Assembly (NCBI RefSeq): GCF_030409505.1
Contig: NZ_JAUFPZ010000002.1
Span: forward strand, 930,001 to 994,000
Length of the DNA: 64,000 nt
Origin: Zunongwangia endophytica
GTDB taxonomy: Bacteria; Bacteroidota; Bacteroidia; Flavobacteriales; Flavobacteriaceae
Direction of reading: 5' to 3'
Made by a program: the position numbers and the translations under genes. This document shows positions 27,794 to 36,905 of the stretch, one piece after another (within the stretch, counting starts at the first letter, position 1; each line of letters begins with the position of its first letter). The notes beneath the pieces were generated by a model that ran no database searches, had not been told where the DNA came from, and saw only the letters and a list, made by a program, of their open reading frames with translations.

Positions 27794-27815
27794 ATGTTTT
27801 TCAAACATTTGGAAA

Positions 27816-29327
27816 TTAATCTGCAAATAAAGACTGAAACGCAGCACCCATATTTTCAGCAATATCGCCAGAAATTAGCGCCTGATAAGATTTATTTTCA
27901 GCAACAATATCTCCTGAAAGTCCATGAAGATAAACACCAAGAATTGCAGCTGCTAAAGGTTCATATTGTTGAGAGATCAAGCCGGTAATTATTCCCGACA
28001 ATACATCACCGCTACCCGCAGTGGCCATTCCAGGATTTCCACTATTATTGATGTAGATATTCCCTTCGGCACAAGTAAATGTATGAGAACCTTTTAATAC
28101 CAAGATCACATCATAGGTTTTGGTGAATTCTTCAACTTTTTTCAGTTTATCGAAATCGTCTTCCCACTCCCCTATTAAACGCTCTAATTCTTTTGGATGC
28201 GGAGTTAGAACTGATTTCTTCGGAAGAAATTCTAACAACTCTTTGTTTTCAGAAATCATATTTAGTCCATCTGCGTCGATTAACATTGGCTTTTCAGTAG
28301 CCTGAAGTAATTTTTTGAATGCTTGAACCGTCATCTGGTCTTTCCCAGCTCCCATCCCAAAGCAAATCACGGAAGGATCCATGCTATGATCTATATTGGT
28401 CAATTTTTCTTCATTTTTATCAGTAATAACCATCGCTTCAGGCAAAGCAGTTTGTAAAATAGTATAGCCACATTTTGGCACAAAAGTGCTAACTAACCCG
28501 GCACCGGTTCTTAAAGCTGCGGTAGTAGTTAATACCATACTTCCTATTTTTCCGTAGCTTCCACCTATAATTAATGCATGTCCATAGTCACCTTTATGAG
28601 AATTAGATTTTCTTGGTTTGTAAAGTACTCTTGCTTCGTGTTTGCTTATTAGATTACTATTCGTTTTTTCAGAATTTAGAAACTCACGATCCAAACCAAT
28701 ATCTAAAACTTGTAAATCACCTACATAATCCATTGTTTGTGGCAAAAAGAACACAAGTTTAGGAGTCTGAAAGCTAATTGTGAAACTTGCAGAAATAAGT
28801 TGATATTCTTTTTTAAGAATTCTATCTAAAAACAATCCCGAAGGCATATCAATCGCCAAAATAAATGCTTTTGAATTATTTATATGCTTCACCAGATTAG
28901 CGATCCAACCTTCTAATGGTCGATTAAGACCTATCCCAAAAATAGCATCAATAATAAAATCATTTTGGCTCAGCGCAGGAAAATCACCTTCATCCTTTAT
29001 ATATTCTGGCCAGTCGTTTGTAGTTTCTTTTAGGCGTTCATAATTCAGTAAAAAATCATCAGAACGTTTATCTGTATAATTTACCACAAAAACCTTAACA
29101 TGATAACCTTTTTCTATAAGAAGTCTTGCTATTACTAATCCATCTCCTCCGTTGTTTCCTACTCCGCAAAAGATTTTTATGTCAATTTCTGCATTCTGAA
29201 TTCGCTTGTGTATTTCTTCAGTAGTTAAGCTTGCAGCTCTTTCCATTAACTCTTCAGAAGTTATATTTTGGTTTTTTATAGTGAGCGCATCTGCTTTTTT
29301 TAGTTGCTCAGCAGAAAAAATCTTCAT
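27816..29327 (-). CDS. nnr: Bifunctional NAD(P)H-hydrate epimerase / ADP-dependent dehydratase
   Basis: 503 aa, a fusion of YjeF-N epimerase (residues 1 to about 215) and YjeF-C dehydratase (about 225-500). It repairs hydrated NADH and NADPH. The epimerase carries CGVGNNGGDGLVIARLL and the DAIFGIGLNRP loop. The dehydratase carries GGSYGKIGSMVLTTTAALRT, LIDADGLNMI, the catalytic-type NSGNPGMATAGSGDVLSG and a late GLSGD. The length is standard for the fused form. It is a single-gene unit, convergent with clpC and divergent from gcvT. Confidence 0.95.
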   Translation of the reverse strand: MKIFSAEQLKKADALTIKNQNITSEELMERAASLTTEEIHKRIQNAEIDIKIFCGVGNNGGDGLVIARLLIEKGYHVKVFVVNYTDKRSDDFLLNYERLKETTNDWPEYIKDEGDFPALSQNDFIIDAIFGIGLNRPLEGWIANLVKHINNSKAFILAIDMPSGLFLDRILKKEYQLISASFTISFQTPKLVFFLPQTMDYVGDLQVLDIGLDREFLNSEKTNSNLISKHEARVLYKPRKSNSHKGDYGHALIIGGSYGKIGSMVLTTTAALRTGAGLVSTFVPKCGYTILQTALPEAMVITDKNEEKLTNIDHSMDPSVICFGMGAGKDQMTVQAFKKLLQATEKPMLIDADGLNMISENKELLEFLPKKSVLTPHPKELERLIGEWEDDFDKLKKVEEFTKTYDVILVLKGSHTFTCAEGNIYINNSGNPGMATAGSGDVLSGIITGLISQQYEPLAAAILGVYLHGLSGDIVAENKSYQALISGDIAENMGAAFQSLFAD

Positions 29328-29442
29328 AAACGGTGCTATTTTAAGGTTTTCTCAAATATAATACATAGAAAAAGTATAAAAGAAGGTTTGACATTTCCTT
29401 CACAATTTCAGGGAATCTATGGTCAGTTCAGGCTTAATTCTA

Positions 29443-29450
29443 TAAATTTG
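29443..29450 (+). promoter_or_regulatory. -7 promoter element of gcvT
   Basis: TAAATTTG, an exact TAnnTTTG match, lies 19 bases before the gcvT ATG. Confidence 0.45.
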
Positions 29451-29469
29451 CAAAAATTAAATAATCGAA

Positions 29470-30552
29470 ATGAAAGAAGTAGCACTAGCTGAAAAACATA
29501 AAGCTCTGGGAGCAAAGATGGTTCCTTTTGCAGGTTATAATATGCCTGTTTCCTACGAAGGTGTAAATACAGAACATCAAACTGTTCGTGAACATTTGGG
29601 AGTTTTCGATGTTTCCCATATGGGAGAGTTTTTAGTAACTGGTGAACATGCTTTAGAACTTATTCAGTTAATTTCTTCTAACGATGCTTCAAAATTAGTA
29701 GATGGTAAAGCACAGTACACTTGCATGCCAAATGAAGAAGGCGGTATCGTAGACGATTTGATTATTTACAGGTTTGATGCTGAAAAGTATTTACTGGTAG
29801 TAAATGCTTCGAATATCGAGAAAGATTGGAATTGGATTAGTAAACACAATTCCATGGAGGCTCACTTAACAGATCTAAGTGATGATATGTCGTTATTGGC
29901 TATACAAGGCCCAAAAGCGGCTGAAGCTATGCAGTCACTTACTGATGTAAATCTCAGTGCTATGAAGTTTTATACTTTCGAAGTAGCAACTTTTGCCGGT
30001 ATGGAAAAAGTTATTATTTCAGCAACGGGTTATACCGGTAGCGGCGGATTCGAAATTTATTTTAAGAATGAATGTGCAGATGAAATTTGGAATAAAGTGA
30101 TGGAAGCTGGTGCAGATTTTGGTATTAAGCCAATAGGTCTTGCTGCTCGAGATACTTTGCGATTAGAAATGGGGTTTTGTTTATACGGAAATGATATAGA
30201 CGATACTACTTCTCCTATTGAAGCAAAATTAGGATGGATTACAAAATTCAATAAAGAGTTTGTAAATTCTGAAGCATTAAAAAAGGAAAAGGAAGAAGGC
30301 GCTAAACGTAAACTCGTTGCGTTTGAACTTGATGAACGAGGCATCCCTAGACAGGGCTATGATATCGTGAATGAAGAGGGAGAAGTTATAGGAAATGTTA
30401 CATCGGGTACCATGTCACCTTCATTAGAAAAAGGAATTGGTTTAGGATACGTAAAGAAAGAATATGCTGGTTTTGGAAAGAAAATCAATATTCAAATACG
30501 TAAAAAAGCTATTCCTGCTACGCAGGTGAAATTGCCCTTTTATAAAGGATAA
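29470..30552 (+). CDS. gcvT: Glycine cleavage system aminomethyltransferase (T-protein)
   Basis: 360 aa. It transfers the methylene group from the H-protein-bound intermediate to tetrahydrofolate, releasing ammonia. The typical segments are [14 protein letters not shown] near the start, [20 protein letters not shown] with the catalytic Asp (95 or 96), [13 protein letters not shown] and [20 protein letters not shown]. gcvP and gcvH are not adjacent. It is followed after 6 bases by an SDR epimerase gene in the same transcript. Confidence 0.96.
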   Translation: MKEVALAEKHKALGAKMVPFAGYNMPVSYEGVNTEHQTVREHLGVFDVSHMGEFLVTGEHALELIQLISSNDASKLVDGKAQYTCMPNEEGGIVDDLIIYRFDAEKYLLVVNASNIEKDWNWISKHNSMEAHLTDLSDDMSLLAIQGPKAAEAMQSLTDVNLSAMKFYTFEVATFAGMEKVIISATGYTGSGGFEIYFKNECADEIWNKVMEAGADFGIKPIGLAARDTLRLEMGFCLYGNDIDDTTSPIEAKLGWITKFNKEFVNSEALKKEKEEGAKRKLVAFELDERGIPRQGYDIVNEEGEVIGNVTSGTMSPSLEKGIGLGYVKKEYAGFGKKINIQIRKKAIPATQVKLPFYKG

Positions 30553-30558
30553 ATTTAT

Positions 30559-31380
30559 TTGGAACGCATTTTAATCTTAGGAGCTAGCGGCTTTATTGGC
30601 AATGCCATATATAAAGAGCTACGCTCCTTTTTTGATACTCACGGCACTTATTTTACAGATAATCCTGGTTTAGAGAATAACCATCAGTTCCATCAATATG
30701 ATATGGAGACTGATAGTCTTGATCTTTTACTTTTTAATTTAAAGCCCAGTATTATCATTTCAGCCGTTCGTGGTAGTTTTGCTGCGCAACTAGCCATGCA
30801 TTATTCTGCCATAAGTTATATTCTTACAAATCCGTGTAAGCTAATATTCCTAAGTTCTGCGAATGTATTTGATGCGTTTACCAATTATCCGAGTTACGAG
30901 TACGATAAGACTTTGTCACAAAGTGTGTATGGTCGCTTTAAAATTAAGATTGAAAATGCCTTACTTCGACTTCCCAACGATAAATACAATATTATAAGAT
31001 TACCGATGGTTTTTGGTAAAGGATCACCAAGAATCAACGAAATCAAAGCCTTATTAGACCTGGGGGAGGCTATTGAAGTATTTCCTAATGTGGTTATTAA
31101 TGTTACTGAAATTAGCAAAATAACTCAGCAACTTCATTACATTATAAATCGGCAACAGCAAGGGGTTTTACACTTGGGGAGCAGTGATTTAGTGCATCAA
31201 AAAGACTTTGTACAGGATGTTTGTGAAATTTTAGGATACGAAAATCCGCTTTTTAAAAATGTGTACGATAGCAACGAAGATCGCTATTTAGCAGTGCTGC
31301 CAAAAGACAATCTCTTACCTGGCAACCTTCAAATTAAAGTCCAGGAAGTAGTAGAAGCCACAATTAAAAAAATAGGTTAA
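30559..31380 (+). CDS. NAD-dependent epimerase/dehydratase (RfbD-like SDR)
   Basis: 273 aa. It opens with ERILILGASGFIGNAIYKEL, the Rossmann GxxGxxG site (GASGFIG). FLSSANVFD and VYGRFKIKIE provide a Ser and a Tyr-x-x-x-Lys-like YGRFK. RLPMVFGKGSP and the C-terminal half resemble dTDP-4-dehydrorhamnose reductases. The substrate is unknown. A TTG start is used because translation right from that codon gives the nucleotide-binding strand and no ATG lies nearby. It overlaps no other gene and follows gcvT by 6 bases. Confidence 0.8.
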   Translation: MERILILGASGFIGNAIYKELRSFFDTHGTYFTDNPGLENNHQFHQYDMETDSLDLLLFNLKPSIIISAVRGSFAAQLAMHYSAISYILTNPCKLIFLSSANVFDAFTNYPSYEYDKTLSQSVYGRFKIKIENALLRLPNDKYNIIRLPMVFGKGSPRINEIKALLDLGEAIEVFPNVVINVTEISKITQQLHYIINRQQQGVLHLGSSDLVHQKDFVQDVCEILGYENPLFKNVYDSNEDRYLAVLPKDNLLPGNLQIKVQEVVEATIKKIG

Positions 31381-31461
31381 TCTTATATTAAACTAGAATC
31401 TTCTTTCTGTTTTCGTTTTCAGTATTCCTAAATTGAAATATAAAATTAAAATATCATAATT

Positions 31462-31749
31462 ATGGATAAGCTAACCGAAGACCAAATCAATACCAATCTA
31501 GAATCATTTGAAGGTTGGAGTTACGCAAAAGATGCCATTCATACTTCCTTCAAATTCGAGAATTTCAAAGATGCTTTTACAGTAATGACAAGAATTGCTT
31601 TTGAAGCTGAAGCGCAACAACATCATCCAAATTGGGCAAATTCGTTCAATGAATTAGAAATTTCACTTTCTACCCACGATGCAGGCGGCGTTACCAACAA
31701 AGATTTTGAAATGGCAAAGGCCATAGAAGACATTGTAGAGGCTAAATAA
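31462..31749 (+). CDS. phhB: 4a-hydroxytetrahydrobiopterin dehydratase (pterin carbinolamine dehydratase)
   Basis: A 95-aa protein with the active-site motif EAEAQQHHPNWANSFNELEI (His54-His55-Pro56) and a later STHDAGGVTNKDFEMAKAIE, the PCD/DCoH signature. It dehydrates the carbinolamine formed by phenylalanine hydroxylase and so recycles the pterin cofactor. It could serve another pterin pathway, as no phenylalanine hydroxylase gene is in the window. It ends at a clear terminator. Confidence 0.94.
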   Translation: MDKLTEDQINTNLESFEGWSYAKDAIHTSFKFENFKDAFTVMTRIAFEAEAQQHHPNWANSFNELEISLSTHDAGGVTNKDFEMAKAIEDIVEAK

Positions 31750-31783
31750 CTTCAAAAAGCTGTCTAAACAATCAATATTCCAG

Positions 31784-31820
31784 AAAGCTCCTAATTTGAA
31801 ATCATTTTAGGAGCTTTTTT
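31784..31820 (+). terminator. Terminator after phhB
   Basis: An 11-bp stem, AAAGCTCCTAA (31784-31794) with TTAGGAGCTTT (31807-31817), followed by a T-run. Confidence 0.75.
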
Positions 31821-31822
31821 TA

Positions 31823-31830
31823 TATTTTTG
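31823..31830 (+). promoter_or_regulatory. -7 promoter element of yebC
   Basis: TATTTTTG, an exact TAnnTTTG match, directly follows the phhB terminator and lies 22 bases before the yebC ATG. Confidence 0.5.
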
Positions 31831-31852
31831 CCCGGATTTCATTTTAATTATC

Positions 31853-32578
31853 ATGGGAAGAGCATTTGAATTTAGAAAGGCACGTAAGATGAAACGTTGG
31901 TCGGCAATGGCCAAAGCCTTTACTCGTATAGGAAAAGATATTGTAATGGCCGTTAAAGAAGGCGGACCAGATCCAGACGCTAACTCTAAACTTAGAGCAG
32001 TTATACAAAACGCGAAGAGCGTTAACATGCCGAAGGACAATATCGAAAGAGCTATTAAAAGAGCGTCAGATAAAAGTCAGGGGGATTATAAAATTGTTCT
32101 TTTCGAAGGATATGCTCCACACGGTATTGCTGTTTTGGTTGAAACCGCTACCGATAATAACAATCGTACTGTTGCAAATGTTCGATCACACTTCAATAAA
32201 AGTGATGGGAATTTGGGAACTTCAGGATCTGTAGAATTTATGTTCGACCATACCTGTAACTTCAGAATAAATGCTGAAGGACATGATGTTGAAGAATTAG
32301 AGCTGGAATTTATTGATTATGGAGCTGAAGAAGTTTTCGAAGATGAAGATGGTATTCACATTTATGCGCCTTTCGAGAATTTTGGAAGTATTCAGAAAGA
32401 ATTAGAAAACCAGAATATGGAAATTATCTCTTCAGGATTTGAGCGAATTCCTCAGGTTACTAAAAAGCTAACACCTGAGCAGGCTGCAGATGTAGAGAAA
32501 CTTTTAGAAAAATTAGAAGAAGATGATGATGTACAAAATGTATATCACACTATGGAAGAATCATCTTCAGAAGAATAA
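31853..32578 (+). CDS. yebC: YebC/PmpR-family transcription/translation regulator
   Basis: 241 aa. The start MGRAFEFRKARKMKRW is characteristic of YebC/TACO1-type proteins, followed by FTRIGKDIVMAVKEGGPDP, NMPKDNIERAIKRA and ALLVE-like GIAVLVETATDNNNRTVANV. Homologues have been reported as DNA-binding regulators and, more recently, as ribosome-associated factors that help with polyproline stretches. It is a single-gene unit with its own promoter and terminator. Confidence 0.95.
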   Translation: MGRAFEFRKARKMKRWSAMAKAFTRIGKDIVMAVKEGGPDPDANSKLRAVIQNAKSVNMPKDNIERAIKRASDKSQGDYKIVLFEGYAPHGIAVLVETATDNNNRTVANVRSHFNKSDGNLGTSGSVEFMFDHTCNFRINAEGHDVEELELEFIDYGAEEVFEDEDGIHIYAPFENFGSIQKELENQNMEIISSGFERIPQVTKKLTPEQAADVEKLLEKLEEDDDVQNVYHTMEESSSEE

Positions 32579-32598
32579 CAGATTTTATAGAATAATAG

Positions 32599-32634
32599 AA
32601 AAGTCTTGCTATCCAAATGGCAAGACTTTTTTTA
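32599..32634 (+). terminator. Terminator after yebC
   Basis: An 11-bp stem, AAAAGTCTTGC (32599-32609) with GCAAGACTTTT (32620-32630), followed by a T-run. Confidence 0.78.
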
Positions 32635-32670
32635 TGCTTTTTAGTAGGCTGATATAATATTTTGAAAGTG

Positions 32671-33099
32671 TTATCCTTTTTTCTCAGCTCGGTACATAAA
32701 ATAGTGATCAAGAGAAAACTTACCGGCGCCTGTATAGAAAAGCAATATGTAGGATAGTAAATACAAAAACGGTAATTCTTGTTTTGCCATACCGTCTGGC
32801 ATGTGGACTATGATTGCAGCAATGCCTATAGTTAAGATTAGAGGGATTGTTGCTATTCTGGTGGCTAATCCCAAGATTATCATCACAGAACATACAAACT
32901 CGGCTAAAACCGCGATAGTAAACGTCAAAGTTTGACCGGCACCCAATGGATCTGCAAAATTAATTTCGTCTTCAGTAAAAAAAGTAATCAATTTTGGGAC
33001 GCCATGAAAAAGCATCAATATAGAAATACCAATTCTAAATATAAGCAATATAAAATCTAGTTTGGGAAGGTTTAAACTGGTGGTGTACGTGTTCTTCAT
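32671..33099 (-). CDS. DoxX-family membrane protein
   Basis: 142 aa, four transmembrane helices, with ISILMLFHGVPKL in the first helix and FVCSVMIILGLATRIATIPL in the second half, the DoxX/DoxD pattern. The family takes part in redox or respiratory functions in some species, and the specific role here is unknown. The start overlaps the stop of gntK by four bases, so it is translationally coupled to it. Confidence 0.87.
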   Translation of the reverse strand: MKNTYTTSLNLPKLDFILLIFRIGISILMLFHGVPKLITFFTEDEINFADPLGAGQTLTFTIAVLAEFVCSVMIILGLATRIATIPLILTIGIAAIIVHMPDGMAKQELPFLYLLSYILLFYTGAGKFSLDHYFMYRAEKKG

Positions 33100-33602
33100 G
33101 AAGTCGATGTTTTTTCTGATTTAATTTTTGAAATAACTTCCGCTACGGTTTCAGAGATTCTTTGGTCGACTCCTACTTTAATAGCGTTTTCAGGTTCTTC
33201 TAGCGTATCGAATTGAGATTTTAATAATTCTGGCTTAAAATAGTGACCTTTCCGAGACATCATTCGTTCATAAATAAGCTCATATTCTGCATATAGATAA
33301 ACGAAAACGACATAATCCTTCAAATTATGAGAAAGGGTTGCTCTATATTTCTTTTTCAAAGCAGAGCAAGCCAAAACGGCACCTTTATCTTCTTTCCATT
33401 TTTCGATATTTTCAGCTAAGGATTTTAACCAGGACTTTCGATCCTCATCATCTAAAGCGATTCCGTTTTTCATCTTTTCAACGTTCGCTTTAGGATGATA
33501 ATCATCGGCGTCGAAAAATGGAATCTCCAACTTACTTGCGATTTCTCTACCGATAGTTGTTTTTCCGCTTCCAGAAACGCCCATTACAATGTATACTTTC
33601 AT
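33096..33602 (-). CDS. gntK: Gluconokinase
   Basis: A 168-aa P-loop kinase. Walker A is GVSGSGKTT (Gly8 to Thr16), then FFDADDYHPKANVEKM, the gluconate/metal region, and VLACSALKKKYR. It phosphorylates gluconate to 6-phosphogluconate for the pentose phosphate or Entner-Doudoroff route. It is second in a three-gene minus-strand operon between the Gre factor (3 bases upstream) and DoxX (4-base overlap). Confidence 0.92.
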   Translation of the reverse strand: MKVYIVMGVSGSGKTTIGREIASKLEIPFFDADDYHPKANVEKMKNGIALDDEDRKSWLKSLAENIEKWKEDKGAVLACSALKKKYRATLSHNLKDYVVFVYLYAEYELIYERMMSRKGHYFKPELLKSQFDTLEEPENAIKVGVDQRISETVAEVISKIKSEKTSTS

Positions 33603-33604
33603 GT

Positions 33605-34105
33605 TTAATAAGTGATTTCTAGAATTTCAAGCGTTCGTGTTTCGTTTCCTAATTTAAAATCTGTTTTGTCCCCTACCTTTAAACCGGTAACCGCTTTTGC
33701 TATAGGTGCTACAAACGCAATTTTTTGATTTTTCACATTGGCTTCATCCACGCCTACAATTTGAAATTCCTGAAGGCTTCCGTTAGTATGATTTTTTAGT
33801 TTCAGTTTTGCGCCAAATCTTACTTCATCTTCAGGTTGTTGGTTTGGATATATAATTCTGGCAGAAGCTCGTCGTTCCGCTAATAACTTCAGTTTACCAT
33901 CGATAACCGCCTGTGCCCTGCGTTTTTCAGTTTCATTATCTTTGGGCAATTCTGTACGCTCTTTTTCCAAATGATGTTGTTCTTTCTCTAAGGCTTCATA
34001 ACCAAAAGGCGTTACATAATTGGTTGCACCAGCAGGCAATGCAGCTCTTGGCGGTATTACTGGAGCTTCTTCCTGATCTTCTTCCTTCACAAATCCTCTA
34101 CTCAT
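33605..34105 (-). CDS. GreA/GreB-family transcription elongation factor
   Basis: 166 aa. A proline-rich N-terminal extension (VIPPRAALPAGATNYVTP) precedes the Gre motif GYEALEKEQHHLEKERTELP, a coiled coil with a tip, and the C-terminal FKBP-like domain VRFGAKLKLKNHTNGSLQEF, ending AVTGLKVGDKTDFKL. It resembles GreB. It should rescue backtracked RNA polymerase by stimulating transcript cleavage. It heads the operon with gntK and doxX. A second, more divergent Gre-like protein is at 14.4 kb. Confidence 0.85.
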   Translation of the reverse strand: MSRGFVKEEDQEEAPVIPPRAALPAGATNYVTPFGYEALEKEQHHLEKERTELPKDNETEKRRAQAVIDGKLKLLAERRASARIIYPNQQPEDEVRFGAKLKLKNHTNGSLQEFQIVGVDEANVKNQKIAFVAPIAKAVTGLKVGDKTDFKLGNETRTLEILEITY

Positions 34106-34195
34106 ATTTTTTCTTTTTCTAAGTAAAGAATATACGAAAAATTATCGCATTTTCTATTTAACTGGCTCGTTAAAGCTATTCTAAAAAAAGAAGGC

Positions 34196-34203
34196 TAATT
34201 TTG
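34196..34203 (+). promoter_or_regulatory. -7 promoter element of the glycosyltransferase gene
   Basis: TAATTTTG, an exact TAnnTTTG match, lies 26 bases before the ATG at 34229. Confidence 0.45.
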
Positions 34204-34228
34204 CTGAAAGTCTTAGAATTTGAATTAT

Positions 34229-35467
34229 ATGAAGAAATTGCTTGTTATTGGATATGTTTGGCCTGAGCCAACTTCGTCTGCTGCGGGAAGCCGAATGTTA
34301 CAATTATTGAAGTTTTTTCTGAAGGAAGATTATCATATTACTTTTGCTACGACAACTGCTACATCTCAATATGCGTATCAATTAGAGTTACTAGGAATTG
34401 ACACTGCTAAAATTGAATTAAACAACGCTAGTTTCGATAAATTTATAGCTGCTTTAAATCCAGAAATTGTATTGTTTGATCGATTCATGATGGAAGAGCA
34501 ATATGGTTGGCGTGTAGATAATCAATGTCCAAAAGCACTAAAAATTTTAGATACCGAAGATTTGCATTTTCTAAGAAACGCACGAAAAAAGAGTTTAAAT
34601 TCTGATTTAGCATTAGAAGAAATTATACTGAATTCTGATTTGGCAAAGCGTGAAATTGCATCTATTTATCGTTGTGATCTCAGTTTAATTATTTCAGAGG
34701 TTGAGATGAATTTACTCCAAAATCTTTTTAAAATTCCTGCTGAAATTATCCAATATCTCCCCTATTTATTGTCAACTGCTGAAATCGAAAAAGCAGAACA
34801 TTCGCCAAGCTTCGAAGATCGAAAAGAATTTATGTTTATAGGTAATTTTCTACATGAACCTAATTGGGATACCGTAAGCTATTTAAAACAGAGTATCTGG
34901 CCTAAAATTAGGAGAGATTTACCAAACGCCCAATTAAACATTTACGGCGCTTACCCAAGTGAAAAGGTTTTTAATCTTCAGAATAAAAAAGAAGGTTTTT
35001 TAGTGCAAGGCCGTGCAGAAAGTGTTGACGAGGTTATGCAAAAGCATAGAATTTTGCTCGCTCCCATCCAATTTGGTGCCGGTCTTAAAGGTAAAATGAT
35101 CGATGCAATGCAAAACGGTTTACCTTCCATAACAACAAAAATCGGTGCTGAAGGAATTACAAAAACCAATGATTGGAATGGATTTATTTGCGATACTGAA
35201 AATGAAATTATCGAAAAATCAATTCAACTTTATAACGATGAAAAATTGTGGCTAGAGAAACAGCAAAATGCTAAATCTATTTTGCAGAATCGATTCTCAG
35301 CATCAGATTTTGTTTCTTTCTTAAAATCTAAAATAGCTAATTTACAGTCAAATATAATCGATCATCGCAATAATAACTTCACAGGTAGTATGTTGAAATT
35401 CCATAATAATCGAAGCACTTATTTTATGTCAAAATTTATTGAAGAAAAAGAAAAAAATAAGAATTAA
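34229..35467 (+). CDS. Group 1 glycosyltransferase (GT4-like)
   Basis: 412 aa with a GT-B fold. The N-terminal domain opens KKLLVIGYVWPEPTSSAAGS with the Gly-rich acceptor loop. The C-terminal domain has EFMFIGNFLHEPNWDTV, LNIYGAYPSEKVF, LLAPIQFGAGLKGKMIDAM and the NDP-sugar binding E in IGAEGI. It transfers a sugar to an unknown lipid or polysaccharide acceptor. ATG at 34229 is preferred over the TTG at 34220. It converges on lysC, with 3 bases between stops. Confidence 0.85.
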   Translation: MKKLLVIGYVWPEPTSSAAGSRMLQLLKFFLKEDYHITFATTTATSQYAYQLELLGIDTAKIELNNASFDKFIAALNPEIVLFDRFMMEEQYGWRVDNQCPKALKILDTEDLHFLRNARKKSLNSDLALEEIILNSDLAKREIASIYRCDLSLIISEVEMNLLQNLFKIPAEIIQYLPYLLSTAEIEKAEHSPSFEDRKEFMFIGNFLHEPNWDTVSYLKQSIWPKIRRDLPNAQLNIYGAYPSEKVFNLQNKKEGFLVQGRAESVDEVMQKHRILLAPIQFGAGLKGKMIDAMQNGLPSITTKIGAEGITKTNDWNGFICDTENEIIEKSIQLYNDEKLWLEKQQNAKSILQNRFSASDFVSFLKSKIANLQSNIIDHRNNNFTGSMLKFHNNRSTYFMSKFIEEKEKNKN

Positions 35468-35470
35468 AAT

Positions 35471-36805
35471 CTAAACCATCTGAGTGGCATATCCTTCACT
35501 AAAAAGTTTATGATTTAAACTTCTAAGGGTATCTATTTTATTTTGAGTGTCCACTAATATTGATATATTATTACTACTTCCGCCATAACTAATCATACGA
35601 ACCGGAATATCATTAAGCAATTCAAACAATTTATAAGTAGATTTATCTTCAATAACCGATTCTCCCACAATACAAATGATACTCTGGCTGCGATCTACGG
35701 TAATTTCGCCGTAAGCATTCAATTCTTCTAAAATTTGATCAAGATTTCGAGTGTTATCGATAGTCAGCGATATAGCAATTTCAGAAGTGGTAATCATATC
35801 GATTGATGTTTCATAATTATCGAAAACATCAAAAATCTTGCGTAAGAAACCATGCGCCATCAACATTCGGTTCGATTTAATTTTAATCGCAGTAATATCG
35901 TCTTTTGCTGCGATGGCTTTTAAACCTTTACTGGTAATTTCTGAAGATATTCTTGTTCCTGTTTTCTCGGGAGTAAATGTATTCTTTAGAAAAATCGGAA
36001 TACCTTTATTAATTACCGGCGACACGGTTTGTGGATGGAGAATTTTCGCACCAAAATAAGCTAATTCCGCAGCCTCTTCAAAAGTTAATTCTGAAATTGG
36101 ATGGGTTCCTTCGACATGGCGAGGATCATTATTATGAAAACCATCAATATCTGTCCAAATTTGTACTTCTGTCGCCTGAACAGCAGCTCCTAAAATAGTC
36201 GCTGTATAATCACTACCTCCTCTTTTTAAGGTGCTAATTTCGTTTCGTTTATTGATACAAACGAACCCCTGAGTGATATAAAGATCTGAAGTTTGGTTCG
36301 AAATATATTCATCTAAAAGTTTTCCAACTTTATCGGTGTCTGGATTCTCAAGGTTATGGACTTCCATAAATTTTTTAGCGTCTAGCCATATATTATCAAT
36401 TCCTAAAGATTTGAAATACTGAGATACGATAAATGTGAGCATCGCCTCACCATAGGTTACAATTTCAGCATAAACAACCTCAGTATATTCCTTATTTGCA
36501 GAAAGTAATAAATCTTGTAAGCGCCCAGAAACAAAAGTTTTAGTTTCCTTCTTTAAGGATTCATCATTAATCAATTGATCGATAGCTGAAAAATGGCGAT
36601 CCTTAAGTTTATCTACGATATCGTAAACTTCTTCAAATTTATTTGCCTGAACAAGATTAGATATTGCTACGAGATCGTTTGTAACTCCGCTCATAGCCGA
36701 AAGAACGAGCATTTTTCTTCCCTCTTCCCCTAGAGTGATATTTTTTACGTTCTGAATACTTTCAGGAGTTCCAACTGATGTGCCTCCAAATTTTAAAACT
36801 TTCAT
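35471..36805 (-). CDS. lysC: Aspartate kinase
   Basis: 444 aa. It phosphorylates aspartate, the first step to lysine, methionine and threonine. It has KFGGTSVGTPESI (5-17), LVLSAMSGVTNDLV and LKRGGSDYTATILGAA (aspartate/ATP site), and two C-terminal ACT domains (DNYETSIDMITTSEIAISLT, SYGGSSNNISILVDT) for feedback control. It is a monofunctional enzyme without a homoserine dehydrogenase domain. It is transcribed divergently from an ACT-like orphan gene across a 100-base spacer. Confidence 0.94.
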   Translation of the reverse strand: MKVLKFGGTSVGTPESIQNVKNITLGEEGRKMLVLSAMSGVTNDLVAISNLVQANKFEEVYDIVDKLKDRHFSAIDQLINDESLKKETKTFVSGRLQDLLLSANKEYTEVVYAEIVTYGEAMLTFIVSQYFKSLGIDNIWLDAKKFMEVHNLENPDTDKVGKLLDEYISNQTSDLYITQGFVCINKRNEISTLKRGGSDYTATILGAAVQATEVQIWTDIDGFHNNDPRHVEGTHPISELTFEEAAELAYFGAKILHPQTVSPVINKGIPIFLKNTFTPEKTGTRISSEITSKGLKAIAAKDDITAIKIKSNRMLMAHGFLRKIFDVFDNYETSIDMITTSEIAISLTIDNTRNLDQILEELNAYGEITVDRSQSIICIVGESVIEDKSTYKLFELLNDIPVRMISYGGSSNNISILVDTQNKIDTLRSLNHKLFSEGYATQMV

Positions 36806-36905
36806 TGCTTTACTTTTGATAATGCATATTTAAAATGATAGCAAGTGGAATTAAAAAAAATGATTCATTTTATATACATTTGTACAAAATGTGTAATAAT
36901 TAACA